This document shows, one piece after another, positions 52,153 through 60,729 of a stretch of DNA of 64,000 nt. Both the position numbers and the translations under genes were made by a program. Location of the stretch: assembly GCA_039555135.1 (NCBI GenBank), contig CP114179.1, positions 1,240,001-1,304,000 of the forward strand, given 5' to 3'. The stretch is from Phycisphaeraceae bacterium D3-23 (GTDB taxonomy: Bacteria > Planctomycetota > Phycisphaerae > Phycisphaerales > Phycisphaeraceae). Under the pieces are notes generated by a model, which was not told where the DNA came from, ran no database searches, and saw only the letters and a list, made by a program, of their open reading frames with translations. The first letter of the stretch is position 1; every line of letters starts with the position of its first letter.

Positions 52153-52716
52153 TTGGACAGCGAGGCATTCCGACAGCTTGCGATCGCCGAGATGGACAGC
52201 GTCTACCGCATGGCCATGCACCTGTCGCGTCACCCCGACGACGCGGCCGACCTCGTGCAGGAAACCTACCTCAAGGCCTTCAAGGCCGAGGGGCGGTTCG
52301 AGCTGCGCGAACACGGCGTTCGGCCGTGGCTTTTCAAGATCCTGCACAACAACTTCTACACCCGCGTCAAGAAAAACAAGCGCGAAGCCAACCTCGGCGA
52401 CGCCGTGCTCGACCGCGGCGAGATGGGCGAGGTCGACCAGCCGCCCCCGGCCTGGGACCTCGAACACCTCGACTGGGAACAGGTCGACGACCGGCTCAAG
52501 CACGCGATCCAGGGGCTACCCGACCACTACCGCGAGGTCCTGCTGCTCTGGGCCGTCGAAGGGCTCAAGTACCGCGAGATCGCGGACGTGCTGGGCGTCG
52601 CGCTGGGCACGGTCATGAGCCGGCTGTACCGGGCCCGGGGCATCCTGGGCGAGCAGCTATCGGGCCTTGCACAGGAGCACGGCATCACGATCAACGCCGA
52701 GGCCGACGACGGCTAA
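52153..52716 (+). CDS. ECF-family RNA polymerase sigma factor
   Basis: A 187-residue sigma-70 region 2/4 protein starting at TTG. Region 2 (MDSVYRMAMHLSRHPDDAADLVQETYLKAFK) and region 4 (LPDHYREVLLLWAVEGLKYREIADVLGVALGTVMSRLYRAR) are complete. The predicted anti-sigma protein follows 87 bases later, so the pair is a signal-responsive switch. GGAAAGG lies about 10 bases before the TTG. Its regulon is unknown. Confidence 0.92.
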   Translation: MDSEAFRQLAIAEMDSVYRMAMHLSRHPDDAADLVQETYLKAFKAEGRFELREHGVRPWLFKILHNNFYTRVKKNKREANLGDAVLDRGEMGEVDQPPPAWDLEHLDWEQVDDRLKHAIQGLPDHYREVLLLWAVEGLKYREIADVLGVALGTVMSRLYRARGILGEQLSGLAQEHGITINAEADDG

Positions 52717-52803
52717 AAAACCTGTAAAAGCCGCCCCGCCTGGGAATACCCACCCGCCCCAACGGGTTATGCACACGACACCGACGCACCCCCTGCAACC
52801 ACC

Positions 52804-53724
52804 TTGAAAGAAAACACCCCCAGCACGACCCCCGAGATGCTCGCGGCCCTGGCCGACGGCGAATTGGACCTGCGCGACTGCCCCGACGCCCTGGCCAAGA
52901 TCTCCGCCGACTCGCAGGGCGCACAGCGGATCGCGTTCCAGCAGCAGCTGCGCCGGTCGGTTGCCTCGGCGATGGACGGCCCATCGATGCGCTGCCCGGA
53001 TGCACTCCGCAGCCAGATCGAATCCCTCGCAATATCCACGACAACTCACGGCGAAGCCCCGGCCGCGCAACCGCCGCCACCCGCACAGCCCGCGCCCCTG
53101 CCCGCCGTGCACTCCGTCGCGCCCCACGGGCAGCCCGCGGTGATCGGCCGCATCGGGCGCTGGGCACCCGCCGCCGTGGCGGCCGTGCTGCTCATCGCTG
53201 CAACCGCCGTCTTCTTCTCGGGTGGCTCTGACTCGCCCGCCGGGCCCGCCACACCGATCCTCGATGCACGGACGGTCCAGACTTTCGGCACGCGCCACAT
53301 GCACTGCGCGGACAACCCCGCCGACACGCTCAAGGAGTCCGACCGGTTCGGGCACGGCGTCGATGAACTACCGACCACACTCGACGACTACTTCAGCCGA
53401 TCCGTCGACGGCGTCGCCTTCGACCTCAGCGCGGTGCAGTACGACTACCAGCTCGCCGGCGTCTGCAACATCCCCGGCAGCGGCGCGGTCCACCTCGTTT
53501 ACCGCCACCACGACCACCCCGAACGCGCGATGAGTCTCTGGATCGTCCCTGCAAATGAAGAGATCACCCGCAACATGCAGCAAGGCCGGGTCTATGTCGA
53601 AACCGCGACGGGCCTGGACCACCCCGTCATCCTCTGGGAAGATAACGGCCTGATCTTCTACCTCGTGGGCGACTCGCTCGAAGACGTCCAGCACGCCGTC
53701 GAAACCCTCCGCCCCCCGGCCTAA
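52804..53724 (+). CDS. Membrane anti-sigma factor
   Basis: A 306-residue protein starting at TTG. The cytoplasmic N-terminus (TPEMLAALADGELDLRDCPDA and CPDALRSQIESL) fits the zinc-associated anti-sigma fold, although a clear HxxxCxxC motif is not seen. A Pro-rich linker and one transmembrane helix (WAPAAVAAVLLIAATAVFFS, near residues 118-138) lead to an exported domain of about 160 residues (QTFGTRHMHCADNPADTLK, VAFDLSAVQYDYQLAGVCN). It should sequester the ECF sigma factor until a periplasmic signal is met. It lies 87 bases after that gene. Confidence 0.85.
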   Translation: MKENTPSTTPEMLAALADGELDLRDCPDALAKISADSQGAQRIAFQQQLRRSVASAMDGPSMRCPDALRSQIESLAISTTTHGEAPAAQPPPPAQPAPLPAVHSVAPHGQPAVIGRIGRWAPAAVAAVLLIAATAVFFSGGSDSPAGPATPILDARTVQTFGTRHMHCADNPADTLKESDRFGHGVDELPTTLDDYFSRSVDGVAFDLSAVQYDYQLAGVCNIPGSGAVHLVYRHHDHPERAMSLWIVPANEEITRNMQQGRVYVETATGLDHPVILWEDNGLIFYLVGDSLEDVQHAVETLRPPA

Positions 53725-53755
53725 ACCGCCCCGCCTGCCACTGGATCCCCCGTAG

Positions 53756-53776
53756 CCCACAGATTCCATCTGTGGG
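53756..53776. repeat. CCCACAGAT palindrome (copy 2)
   Basis: CCCACAGAT (53756-53764), TCC loop, ATCTGTGGG (53768-53776), same core as 28198-28218, after the anti-sigma gene. Confidence 0.9.
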
Positions 53777-53825
53777 TGTTCTTCATGCCGAGCACCCCTG
53801 CCCCCAACCTGCGGGTAATCCAGCA

Positions 53826-53854
53826 TTGGGTTATAACCCCTTTAGCGGTATACT
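53826..53854 (+). promoter_or_regulatory. Promoter of ilvB leader
   Basis: TTGGGT (53826-53831), 17-base spacer, TATACT (53849-53854). A start near 53861 would put the leader-peptide ATG at 53864 almost at the mRNA 5' end. Confidence 0.65.
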
Positions 53855-53863
53855 ACGTGGCTC

Positions 53864-53935
53864 ATGCGACCTCTACGCTCCCTCAACGCGCTCGACCACA
53901 ACGCCGTCATCGCGGCGCTCGTCCTTGTTAGCTGA
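53864..53935 (+). CDS. Putative branched-chain leader peptide of ilvB
   Basis: ATG 53864 to TGA 53933 encodes 23 residues, MRPLRSLNALDHNAVIAALV plus LVS, with ten Leu/Val/Ile codons, concentrated at the end (VIAALVLV). It lies immediately after a promoter and 128 bases before the first possible ilvB start. This layout matches attenuation leaders of branched-chain amino acid operons, where ribosome stalling at Leu/Val codons controls transcription. A classical terminator with a T-run is not obvious in the spacer, so the mechanism is uncertain. Confidence 0.55.
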   Translation: MRPLRSLNALDHNAVIAALVLVS

Positions 53936-54063
53936 GCGGAAGAACCGCACCTCCCCTTCTGTCCAGATCTGCTCACCGGGCACACACCCGAGTGACCCCA
54001 CACGCCACACCCGCCGCCACGCACGAGCCCACAGGCCCGGCGGCCATCATTGAGAAACAACGG

Positions 54064-55887
54064 ATGACACGCACTATGTCCCGCACCGCCTACAACCTCA
54101 ACGCACACGCCATCGACAAGCCACACCACGGCGAGCCCACCGACAGATACCTCGGCATGACCGGCGCACAGATCTTCAACGCCATGATGGCCGAGCACGA
54201 AGTCGAATGCATGTTCGGCTATCCCGGCGGCGCGATCCTCCCGGTCTTCGACGCCATCCACGAGTCGGGGCAATTCGAGTTCATCCTCTCGCGCCACGAA
54301 CAGGGCGCATCGCACATGGCCGAGGGCTACGCCCGGGTCACCGGCAAGCCGGGCATCGTGCTCGTCACCTCCGGCCCCGGCGCGACCAACACCGTCACGG
54401 GCATGCAGGACGCGCTGATGGACGGCACGCCGATCATCGTCTTCGCCGGACAGGTCGCCACCGGCGCGATCGGGTCGGACGCCTTCCAGGAAGCCGACAT
54501 GACCGGCATCACCCGGCCGTGTACGAAATGGAACACGCTGGTCAAGCGCGTCGAGGATCTGCCCCGCGCGATCAACACCGCCTTCATGGTCGCCATGTCG
54601 GGCCGGCCCGGGCCTGTGTTTATCGACCTGCCCAAAGACGTCACCGCCGCGGTCCTCAAAAAGCCCTGCTACGCCGAGCCCTACACGCCGGGCTACCACG
54701 TGCGCGAGCTGGGCACCTCGGGCGAGCTCGAACGCGTCGCCGAGATGATCAACAAGGCCAAACGCCCGGTGTTCTACGTCGGCCAGGGCTGTATCGCCTC
54801 GGGCGCAAGCGAAGTCCTCCGTCGCTGCGCGAAGAACGCGAACATCCCCGTGACCACGACGCTCCAGGCGCTGGGCGCGGTCGATGAACGCGACCCCCAC
54901 GCCCTGCACATGCTCGGCATGCACGGCAGCGCCTACGCCAACTGGGCCATGCGCGACGCCGACTGCATCATCTCCGTCGGTGCACGATTCGACGACCGCA
55001 TCACGGGCGACCTCAAACGCTTCGCACCCGCCGCCCGCGCGGCCGAACGACGCGGCGAGGGCGGCATCATCCACTTCGACATCGCGCCCGAGAACATCAA
55101 CAAGTCCGTCGCCGTCACCATCCCCGTCGAGGGCGACGCCCGCAAGAACCTCGAGATCCTCGAGCCCCTGCTCGAACACTGCGACCGCGCCGAGTGGTTC
55201 GACCAGATCCTCGCGTGGAAGAAGGAAGCGCCCTTCCGCTACAACAACGACGAGCGCGAGTTCCACCTCAAGCCACAGGCCGTGATCGAAGAGCTCAGCA
55301 AACAGACCCAGGGCGAGGCGATCATCACTACCGGCGTGGGCCAGCACCAGATGTGGGCCGCGCAGTTCTACCAGTACATCCACCCCCGCCGATGGTTTAC
55401 CTCGGGCGGGCTCGGGACGATGGGCTACGGCGTGCCGGCCAGCGTCGGCGGCCAACTCGGCGAGAACCTGCTTGCCAAACGCGAGGGCCGGGCGCCGCTG
55501 CAGGTCGTCAACATCGACGGCGACGGCAGCTTCTCCATGACCGCGATGGAGATGACCACCGCCGCACAGTACAAAATCAACGCCAAGACCATCCTGCTCA
55601 ACAACGACTTCCAGGGCATGGTCAAGCAGTGGCAGGACCTCTTCTACGAAGAACGCTACAGCCACACCGAGATGCACAACCCCGACTTCGTGAAGCTCGT
55701 CGAGGCGATGCACTGCAAGGGCTTCCGCTGCACGAAGAAGGCCGACCTCCCCAAGGTCATGGCCGAGTTCCTCGCGCATGACGGCCCGGCCATGCTCGAA
55801 TGCCTCGTCGAAAAACACGAGCACGTCTACCCCATGCTCCCCGCCGGCAAAAGCGTCGACGAGATGGTGCTGGGCGAATTCGAGTAG
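54064..55887 (+). CDS. ilvB: Acetolactate synthase, large (catalytic) subunit
   Basis: A TPP- and FAD-dependent enzyme of about 607 residues making acetolactate, the first step of valine/leucine/isoleucine synthesis. MTGAQIFNAMMAEHEVECMFGYPGGAILPVFD and SRHEQGASHMAEGYARVTGKPG (catalytic Glu), then PKDVTAAVL and the TPP motif GDGSFSMTAMEMTTAAQYKINAKTILLNN are complete. ATG 54064 is taken; GTG 53992 and ATG 54076 are alternatives, none with a strong ribosome-binding site. The regulatory small subunit is not adjacent. A short leader peptide precedes it and a terminator follows. Confidence 0.94.
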   Translation: MTRTMSRTAYNLNAHAIDKPHHGEPTDRYLGMTGAQIFNAMMAEHEVECMFGYPGGAILPVFDAIHESGQFEFILSRHEQGASHMAEGYARVTGKPGIVLVTSGPGATNTVTGMQDALMDGTPIIVFAGQVATGAIGSDAFQEADMTGITRPCTKWNTLVKRVEDLPRAINTAFMVAMSGRPGPVFIDLPKDVTAAVLKKPCYAEPYTPGYHVRELGTSGELERVAEMINKAKRPVFYVGQGCIASGASEVLRRCAKNANIPVTTTLQALGAVDERDPHALHMLGMHGSAYANWAMRDADCIISVGARFDDRITGDLKRFAPAARAAERRGEGGIIHFDIAPENINKSVAVTIPVEGDARKNLEILEPLLEHCDRAEWFDQILAWKKEAPFRYNNDEREFHLKPQAVIEELSKQTQGEAIITTGVGQHQMWAAQFYQYIHPRRWFTSGGLGTMGYGVPASVGGQLGENLLAKREGRAPLQVVNIDGDGSFSMTAMEMTTAAQYKINAKTILLNNDFQGMVKQWQDLFYEERYSHTEMHNPDFVKLVEAMHCKGFRCTKKADLPKVMAEFLAHDGPAMLECLVEKHEHVYPMLPAGKSVDEMVLGEFE

Positions 55888-55913
55888 GCGTTGCCGAGTT
55901 GCTAAAACCAACG

Positions 55914-55946
55914 ACCGGCCGGACACCTCGCGTCCGGCCGGTTTTT
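55914..55946 (+). terminator. Rho-independent terminator of ilvB
   Basis: ACCGGCCGGAC (55914-55924), seven-base loop, GTCCGGCCGGT (55932-55942), then TTTT. Confidence 0.93.
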
Positions 55947-56010
55947 GTTCTCGCTTCACCCGGTCTGCTAAAGTAGATCGCTCGTTTTCACACACTCAAG
56001 GAGAAAGACC

Positions 56011-56703
56011 ATGACCCTCTCGAAACTGCTTTTTGATCAGCGCTCCTTGTGCCTGTCCGCCGCCCTGTTGGGTTTCGGCCTCGCCCCACTTTCGGGCTGT
56101 GGCGCAAGCGATGAAGAGAATGAAGCGGCGCTGGAGCGCGGGCGTGAGGTCATGGCCGAGATGCAGGAGGACATCATCGCAGACAAGTCCGGCGAGGTCG
56201 CCGAGGCGCTGCGTGCGTTGTCGATCGATGAGATGGGCCGGGGCGCGGGGGACCAGTTCACGTTTCCCAAGCCGGGGCGCGAGTTGTCGCGTGGTGGTTT
56301 TATCAGCAGCGCGCTGGAACAGGGCGCAACTCAGGCCCAGGCCCAGGCGGGCTGGGAGCAGCAGTCGGCCGCGGTCTATGACCACTGGCGCGAGACCTTC
56401 GGCGAGCAGTCCGGGCAGTCGGCCGACCGGCTGGCGATGCTGTGGGACCAGGGCCATGTCCCCCCGCTCGAAGGCGTGGACATGCCCGAAGTGTCGTGGC
56501 CCGCCGACGAATCCGGCGAAGCGCTCAGCCGACGGATCACGGTCGGCCTGCTGATGCGCTACGGCTTCTCCGAAGCGTTCAGCACACAGCAGTGGGAACA
56601 GCACCGCGACCAAAACCGGGCTCAGTTCATCCAGATCGTCGAGGATGAAGCCGGTGCCAGCGCAGAACGCGCCGCCGAACTCTGGGACGCGCCGCGAGGG
56701 TAA
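56011..56703 (+). CDS. Putative lipoprotein of unknown function
   Basis: A 230-residue protein. AAGGAGAAAG is an ideal ribosome-binding site before ATG 56011. The signal peptide LCLSAALLGFGLAPLSGC ends with lipobox LSGC (Cys30). The mature part is mainly helical with many Glu/Gln and Ala (EENEAALERGREVMAEMQED, ATQAQAQAGWEQQSAAVYD, EAGASAERAAELWD) and has conserved-looking Trp residues. No domain is recognised. It is a stand-alone gene between the ilvB terminator and the sugar dehydrogenase gene. Confidence 0.7.
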   Translation: MTLSKLLFDQRSLCLSAALLGFGLAPLSGCGASDEENEAALERGREVMAEMQEDIIADKSGEVAEALRALSIDEMGRGAGDQFTFPKPGRELSRGGFISSALEQGATQAQAQAGWEQQSAAVYDHWRETFGEQSGQSADRLAMLWDQGHVPPLEGVDMPEVSWPADESGEALSRRITVGLLMRYGFSEAFSTQQWEQHRDQNRAQFIQIVEDEAGASAERAAELWDAPRG

Positions 56704-56794
56704 GCGATCCCGACATGCCGCTGTGTATGAACGACCGGCTACAATGCGTCTCTGACTTGGATACCACGATTGCCCTGTTTTTTGGAGTGTAGGA

Positions 56795-57958
56795 ATGCAC
56801 CGTTCTATTCTGACTGCCGTATTCGCCCTGCTATTGGCCACGCCGCTCGCAGCCCAGCACGGCGTGGCGACCGATGTCGCGTTCGAGAACCTGCGGTTTG
56901 ATCGGCCTCTCTACCTCTGCCACCCCGGCGACGGGACGGACCGCGTTGTGGTCGCCGAGCAGTCGGGCCGGGTCTTTATCTTCGACAACGACCCCGGCGC
57001 GGAGCAGGACGACATGCACATCATGATCGATCTGCGCGACATCACCATCGCGCCGGGCCACCGCGGGCAGAACGAAGAGGGCCTGCTGGGCGTCGCCTTC
57101 CACCCCGACTTCGCCGAGAACGGGCAGGTGTTTTTGCACTACTCCGCCGCCCGGCCCAAGCGCAACGTGCTGTCGCGCTTTACCGTGATGGACGACGGCG
57201 AGACGATCGACCCCGAGTCGGAAGACGTCATCCTCGAGCAGCGTCAGCCGTTCTGGAACCACAACGGCGGGATGATCGACTTCGGGCCGGATGGCTACCT
57301 CTACATCGCGCTGGGCGACGGCGGCGCGGGCGGTGACACACTCAAGGCCGGTCAAGACCTCTCCACCCTGCTCGCCAAGATCCTGCGCATCGACGTCGAC
57401 CAGACCGACGAAGCACGCGGGACGAACTACGCGATCCCCGAAGACAACCCTTTCGTTGACAACGAAGACGCCCGGCCCGAGATCTGGGCGTACGGCCTGC
57501 GCAATGTCTGGCGCTTCAGCTTCGACCGTGAGGACGGCACGCTCTGGGCCGGCGACGTCGGGCAAGGCGCGTGGGAAGAGATCAATATCATCCGCGGTGG
57601 GTACAACTACGGCTGGCGCATCCGCGAAGGCCGACACGACTTCGACGCCAACGACCGCAAGGAAGACACGGGCCTGCTCGTCGACCCGCTGGTCGAACAC
57701 CCGCGCAGCGAAGCGATGTCCATCACCGGCGGCTACGTCTACCGCGGCTCTGCCATCCCGCAGATCGACGGCTACTACCTCTATGGCGACTACGAGCGCG
57801 GCAACCTCTGGATGATCCAGTTCGACGGCCGCCGCGTCCGCCAACAACTCGAACTAGGCCAGGTCGACAAGCCCGCATCGTTCGGCGAAGACCGCGACGG
57901 CGAGGTGTACATCTGCTCGTTCAATGGGCTGATCTACAAGTTTGTGGCGGGGGATTGA
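56795..57958 (+). CDS. PQQ-dependent sugar dehydrogenase (glucose/sorbosone type)
   Basis: A 387-residue exported six-bladed beta-propeller enzyme. A signal peptide (LTAVFALLLATPLAAQ) is followed by family motifs: DRPLYLCHPGDGTDRVVVAEQSGRVF, GLLGVAFHPDF, NHNGGMIDFGPDGYLYIALGDGGAGGD (PQQ/calcium site), EIWAYGLRNVWRFSFD and the C-terminal GYNYGWRIREG. It oxidises aldose sugars at the outer surface, passing electrons to the respiratory chain if PQQ is available. GGAG precedes the ATG. REP elements begin 20 bases after its stop. Confidence 0.9.
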   Translation: MHRSILTAVFALLLATPLAAQHGVATDVAFENLRFDRPLYLCHPGDGTDRVVVAEQSGRVFIFDNDPGAEQDDMHIMIDLRDITIAPGHRGQNEEGLLGVAFHPDFAENGQVFLHYSAARPKRNVLSRFTVMDDGETIDPESEDVILEQRQPFWNHNGGMIDFGPDGYLYIALGDGGAGGDTLKAGQDLSTLLAKILRIDVDQTDEARGTNYAIPEDNPFVDNEDARPEIWAYGLRNVWRFSFDREDGTLWAGDVGQGAWEEINIIRGGYNYGWRIREGRHDFDANDRKEDTGLLVDPLVEHPRSEAMSITGGYVYRGSAIPQIDGYYLYGDYERGNLWMIQFDGRRVRQQLELGQVDKPASFGEDRDGEVYICSFNGLIYKFVAGD

Positions 57959-57977
57959 TGGGGGGGGGTTGGTGGTT

Positions 57978-58071
57978 GATCCGCACCTTCGCGTTGCTCA
58001 GGTGCGGCTTGTCATCGATGAGAGCTTCATAGCAGAGTAAGCCGTACCTGGGCGCAGCGAAGGTGCGGATC
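57978..58071. repeat. BIME of two inverted REPs upstream of RAYT
   Basis: REP A (57978-58012) starts GATCCGCACCTTCG and ends GGTGCGGCTTGT; REP B (58039-58071) is its near-reverse complement (AAGCCGTACC ... GGTGCGGATC), with a 26-base spacer. The transposase start is 30 bases further. Confidence 0.93.
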
Positions 58072-58100
58072 GAGTGCCCATGAACCGATAGGAGTTTGCC

Positions 58101-58686
58101 ATGCCCGTGCCAGGCAAACGCTGGTACCACTTGGTGCTGCACACGCACGGCAGTTGGCTCCCCGGCGACCCACGCGGCTTCCGATCACGCAAACACCGCA
58201 TCCACAGCTCGGGGGGACTACAAACAGCCGCCACCTTCCAGCCAGCACCGCAAGCTTTTTGCTTATCAGCGGGAGCATGCCGCGCCCGCCGTACACATCC
58301 CGGCACACCTCTATCCTGTCATCGGCCGAGCCATCCTCGATAAGTCGAAGAAGCTGGAGCACCGGGCCGTGGCGGTCAGCGTAAATGCAACGCACACCCA
58401 CCTGTTGATCGAACTGCCCGAGGGGTACGACGCCGCCAAGAAGACTTCGGGCCAGCTCAAGCAGGCCGCGTCTCACGCCGTGGGTGCGGCCCTGCCCAGT
58501 CAGGTGTGGGCTGCGGGTGGCAAACCCATCGAGGTCAATGACTCGGAGCATCATCGGCGAGTCTACCACTACATCCTGCGCCATCGTTGCGAAGGCGACT
58601 GGACGTGGGCGATCCAACGACACCCGAATGCTGTGGTGTGGGGCGAGGGCTGGGAGCAGGCGCAAGCTGAGGATGATGGGGGTTGA
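58101..58686 (+). pseudogene. REP-associated tyrosine transposase (RAYT), frameshifted
   Basis: A Y1 (IS200-like) transposase of about 194 residues in two frames. The first (58101 to about 58215) gives MPVPGKRWYHLVLHTHGSWL and PGDPRGFRSRKHRIHSSG. After an extra G in the G6 run at 58211-58216 the second frame continues DYKQPPPSSQHRKLFAYQRE, with the metal-binding THTH (HxH) motif, NDSEHHRRVYHYILRH (candidate catalytic Tyr) and GDWTWA. Start ATG 58101 is in a GTTTGCC context. REPs flank both sides and the right one overlaps the stop. The G-run indel is either decay, phase variation or an assembly error. Confidence 0.85.
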
Positions 58687-58778
58687 TCCGCACCTTCGCT
58701 GCGCTCAGGTACGGCTTATCATCGGTGACAACGTTGTAGTAGAACAAGCCGTACCTGAGCGCAGCGAAGGTGCGGATC
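58685..58778. repeat. BIME of two inverted REPs downstream of RAYT
   Basis: REP C (58685-58717) overlaps the transposase TGA; REP D (58746-58778) is its inverted partner, with a 28-base spacer. Arms match at all but a few positions. The same size and spacing as the left BIME shows a pair of matching ends around the gene. Confidence 0.93.
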
Positions 58779-58791
58779 GCAACACGACAAC

Positions 58792-60729
58792 CTAAACCCG
58801 CCGGATATCTACGACCACCAACTCCGCGTTGCGGCGGCCCTGCCAGGTGTTGATGTTGGGCTGGAACACCACATCTACCGACACGCCCGCGGGCAGGTCG
58901 TCGGCGAGGTCGCCGCGGTTCCACGCCACAGCGCGGATCGATGCGCCGCCCTGGCGCAGCTGAAGCGATAGGTGTTTCCCGGCCGCGCCCATCCGCTGTG
59001 CGGCCCGCGCGAGCGTCACGCACTCGGCGAGCAGGCGTGGCTTGGGGTTGCTCCGGCCAAACGGCGCGAGACGCTGCACGTCATCAAAGAGCACAACATC
59101 GCAGTCACACAGATCGACCGCCGCGTCGATGCGCACCGAGCCACACAGGTCCTCGGCCGGGAGCATGGTGTTGACCTCGGCGACCAGCGCTTCGCGGAAC
59201 GCGTCGAGCTTGACGGCGTCCATGGTCAGCCCCGCCGCCATCGCGTGGCCGCCGAACTTAGCGAGGTGCTCGCCGCAGCTTGTGAGCGCGGCATGGATGC
59301 TGACGCCGTCAACACTTCGGGCCGAGCCCTTGGCCTCGCCGGAGCCCGCATCGATCCCGAGCACTACGGCCGGCCGGTGGTAGCGGTCGACCAATCGGCT
59401 GGCGACGATCCCCACGACGCCGGGGTGCCAGCCATCACCGGCGACGACGATCGCGCGGCGGTCGTCTGCGGCGTAGCCGTGGTTCTCGACCTGCTCCACC
59501 GCCGCATCGACGATGCGCTTCTCTGTCGCGCGGCGCTGCTCGTTGGTGTGGTGTAGCTGTTCTGCAAGTTCTCTGGCGCGATCGCCCTCTGCGGTGGTGA
59601 GCAGCTCGACGGCCTCGCGCGCGTGGCCCATGCGGCCGCAGGCGTTGAGCCGGGGGCCCAGCACAAAACCGACGTGGTAGCTGTCGATCTTTTCGCCAGC
59701 GAGGTTGGACGCCTCGATCAACGCGTTGAGCCCGGCGATCCCCGTTCTCTTGATGCGTGACAGCCCGAAGCAGGTGATGATGCGGTTCTCGCCGACGAGC
59801 GGGACGACATCCGCGACCGTGCCCAGCGCCGCGAGGGCGAGCAGGTCCATCAGCAGCCCGCGGAACTTGTCGGGCAGCCTGCCGGCCGGCTTCGTCTGTG
59901 TCGCTTCGCAGCCGGAGAACGCGCGGGCGAACTGCCACGCGAGCTTGTAGGCGACACCCGCGCCGCAGAGGTCGAGGTTGGGGGATGGGCGATGGCGGAT
60001 GGCGGATGGCGGATGGGCGGGGGTGTCGTCGATCTCCGGCTGGCTATCGGGCTGATCCGCCATCCGCAATCCGCAATCCGCCATCGGAACCCCCGGATGC
60101 ACCAGCGTGTGCGCATCGGGCAGGTCGTCGGGGTCGAAGGTGTGGTGGTCGGTGATGATGAGGTCGATGCCGAGCTCGCGCGCGACGCGGGCGGGGCCGG
60201 TCGCGGTGATACCGCAGTCGACGGAAACGACAAGTGGATGGCGGATAGGCGATGGCGGATGGGCGATGTGCTCGGGATCACTTGTCGTGCCGGCTTGTCC
60301 ATCCGCGATCCGCGATCCGCGATCCGCCATCATCCGGATCGCGTCTTCGTTGAGGCCGTAGCCCTCGTCGAGTCGGTGCGGGACGTAGGTATGGACGTCC
60401 GCGCCGGCGATCTTGAGGGTGTGGTAGAGGATGGCGGAGGCGGTGACGCCGTCGACGTCGTAGTCGCCGTAGATGATGATGGGTTGGGCATCGTCAACGG
60501 CCTGCTTGATGCGCTGGGCGGCCCGGACGCAGCCGGGCAGCAGCGCGGGGTCGTGGAGGTCGGTGAGCTTGGGGTGGAGGAAACGCTGGGTCGCCTCGCG
60601 GCCGACGATGTTGCGCGCGGCGAGGAGCTGCGTGATGAGCGGGCTGCTTGCTTGCCGGCGTTGGTCGTCGGCAGGGGTGTTGTCGGCGTCCTTGCGGATC
60701 CAGCGGGCTTGCGTCCATGCAGTCGTCAT
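58792..60729 (-). CDS. recJ: Single-stranded-DNA exonuclease RecJ with two repeat insertions
   Basis: A 645-residue RecJ, a 5'-3' ssDNA exonuclease in recombination and mismatch repair. DHH motifs are complete: IIIYGDYDVDGVTASAILYH, VVSVDCGITATG, LIITDHHTFDPDDLP, and the DHHA1 region (KFGGHAMAAGL, LAPFGRSNPKP). Two low-complexity inserts of about 30-35 residues (133-165: MADRGSRIADGQAG ... AHPPSPIRHP; 215-249: MADCGLRMADQ ... AHPPSAIRHRPSP) are encoded by inverted repeats and lie between motifs, outside conserved blocks. E. coli RecJ has about 577 residues. Likely functional. Confidence 0.95.
   Translation of the reverse strand: MTTAWTQARWIRKDADNTPADDQRRQASSPLITQLLAARNIVGREATQRFLHPKLTDLHDPALLPGCVRAAQRIKQAVDDAQPIIIYGDYDVDGVTASAILYHTLKIAGADVHTYVPHRLDEGYGLNEDAIRMMADRGSRIADGQAGTTSDPEHIAHPPSPIRHPLVVSVDCGITATGPARVARELGIDLIITDHHTFDPDDLPDAHTLVHPGVPMADCGLRMADQPDSQPEIDDTPAHPPSAIRHRPSPNLDLCGAGVAYKLAWQFARAFSGCEATQTKPAGRLPDKFRGLLMDLLALAALGTVADVVPLVGENRIITCFGLSRIKRTGIAGLNALIEASNLAGEKIDSYHVGFVLGPRLNACGRMGHAREAVELLTTAEGDRARELAEQLHHTNEQRRATEKRIVDAAVEQVENHGYAADDRRAIVVAGDGWHPGVVGIVASRLVDRYHRPAVVLGIDAGSGEAKGSARSVDGVSIHAALTSCGEHLAKFGGHAMAAGLTMDAVKLDAFREALVAEVNTMLPAEDLCGSVRIDAAVDLCDCDVVLFDDVQRLAPFGRSNPKPRLLAECVTLARAAQRMGAAGKHLSLQLRQGGASIRAVAWNRGDLADDLPAGVSVDVVFQPNINTWQGRRNAELVVVDIRRV
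59984..60086. repeat. GGCGGAT inverted repeats inside recJ (second insert)
   Basis: Arms 59984-60020 (GATGGCGGATGGCGGATGGC ...) and 60054-60086 (ATCCGCAATCCGCCATC) are made of GGCGGAT/ATCCGCC units facing each other around a 33-base centre. The whole is in frame. Confidence 0.85.
60235..60331. repeat. GGCGGAT inverted repeats inside recJ (first insert)
   Basis: Arms 60235-60267 (GTGGATGGCGGATAGGCGAT) and 60297-60331 (GATCCGCGATCCGCCAT) of the same repeat type as the second insert, also in frame. Confidence 0.85.

Noticed and set aside
53842-55995. 717-codon minus-strand frame over ilvB
   Set aside because: Antisense shadow; ilvB has all TPP and FAD motifs on the plus strand.
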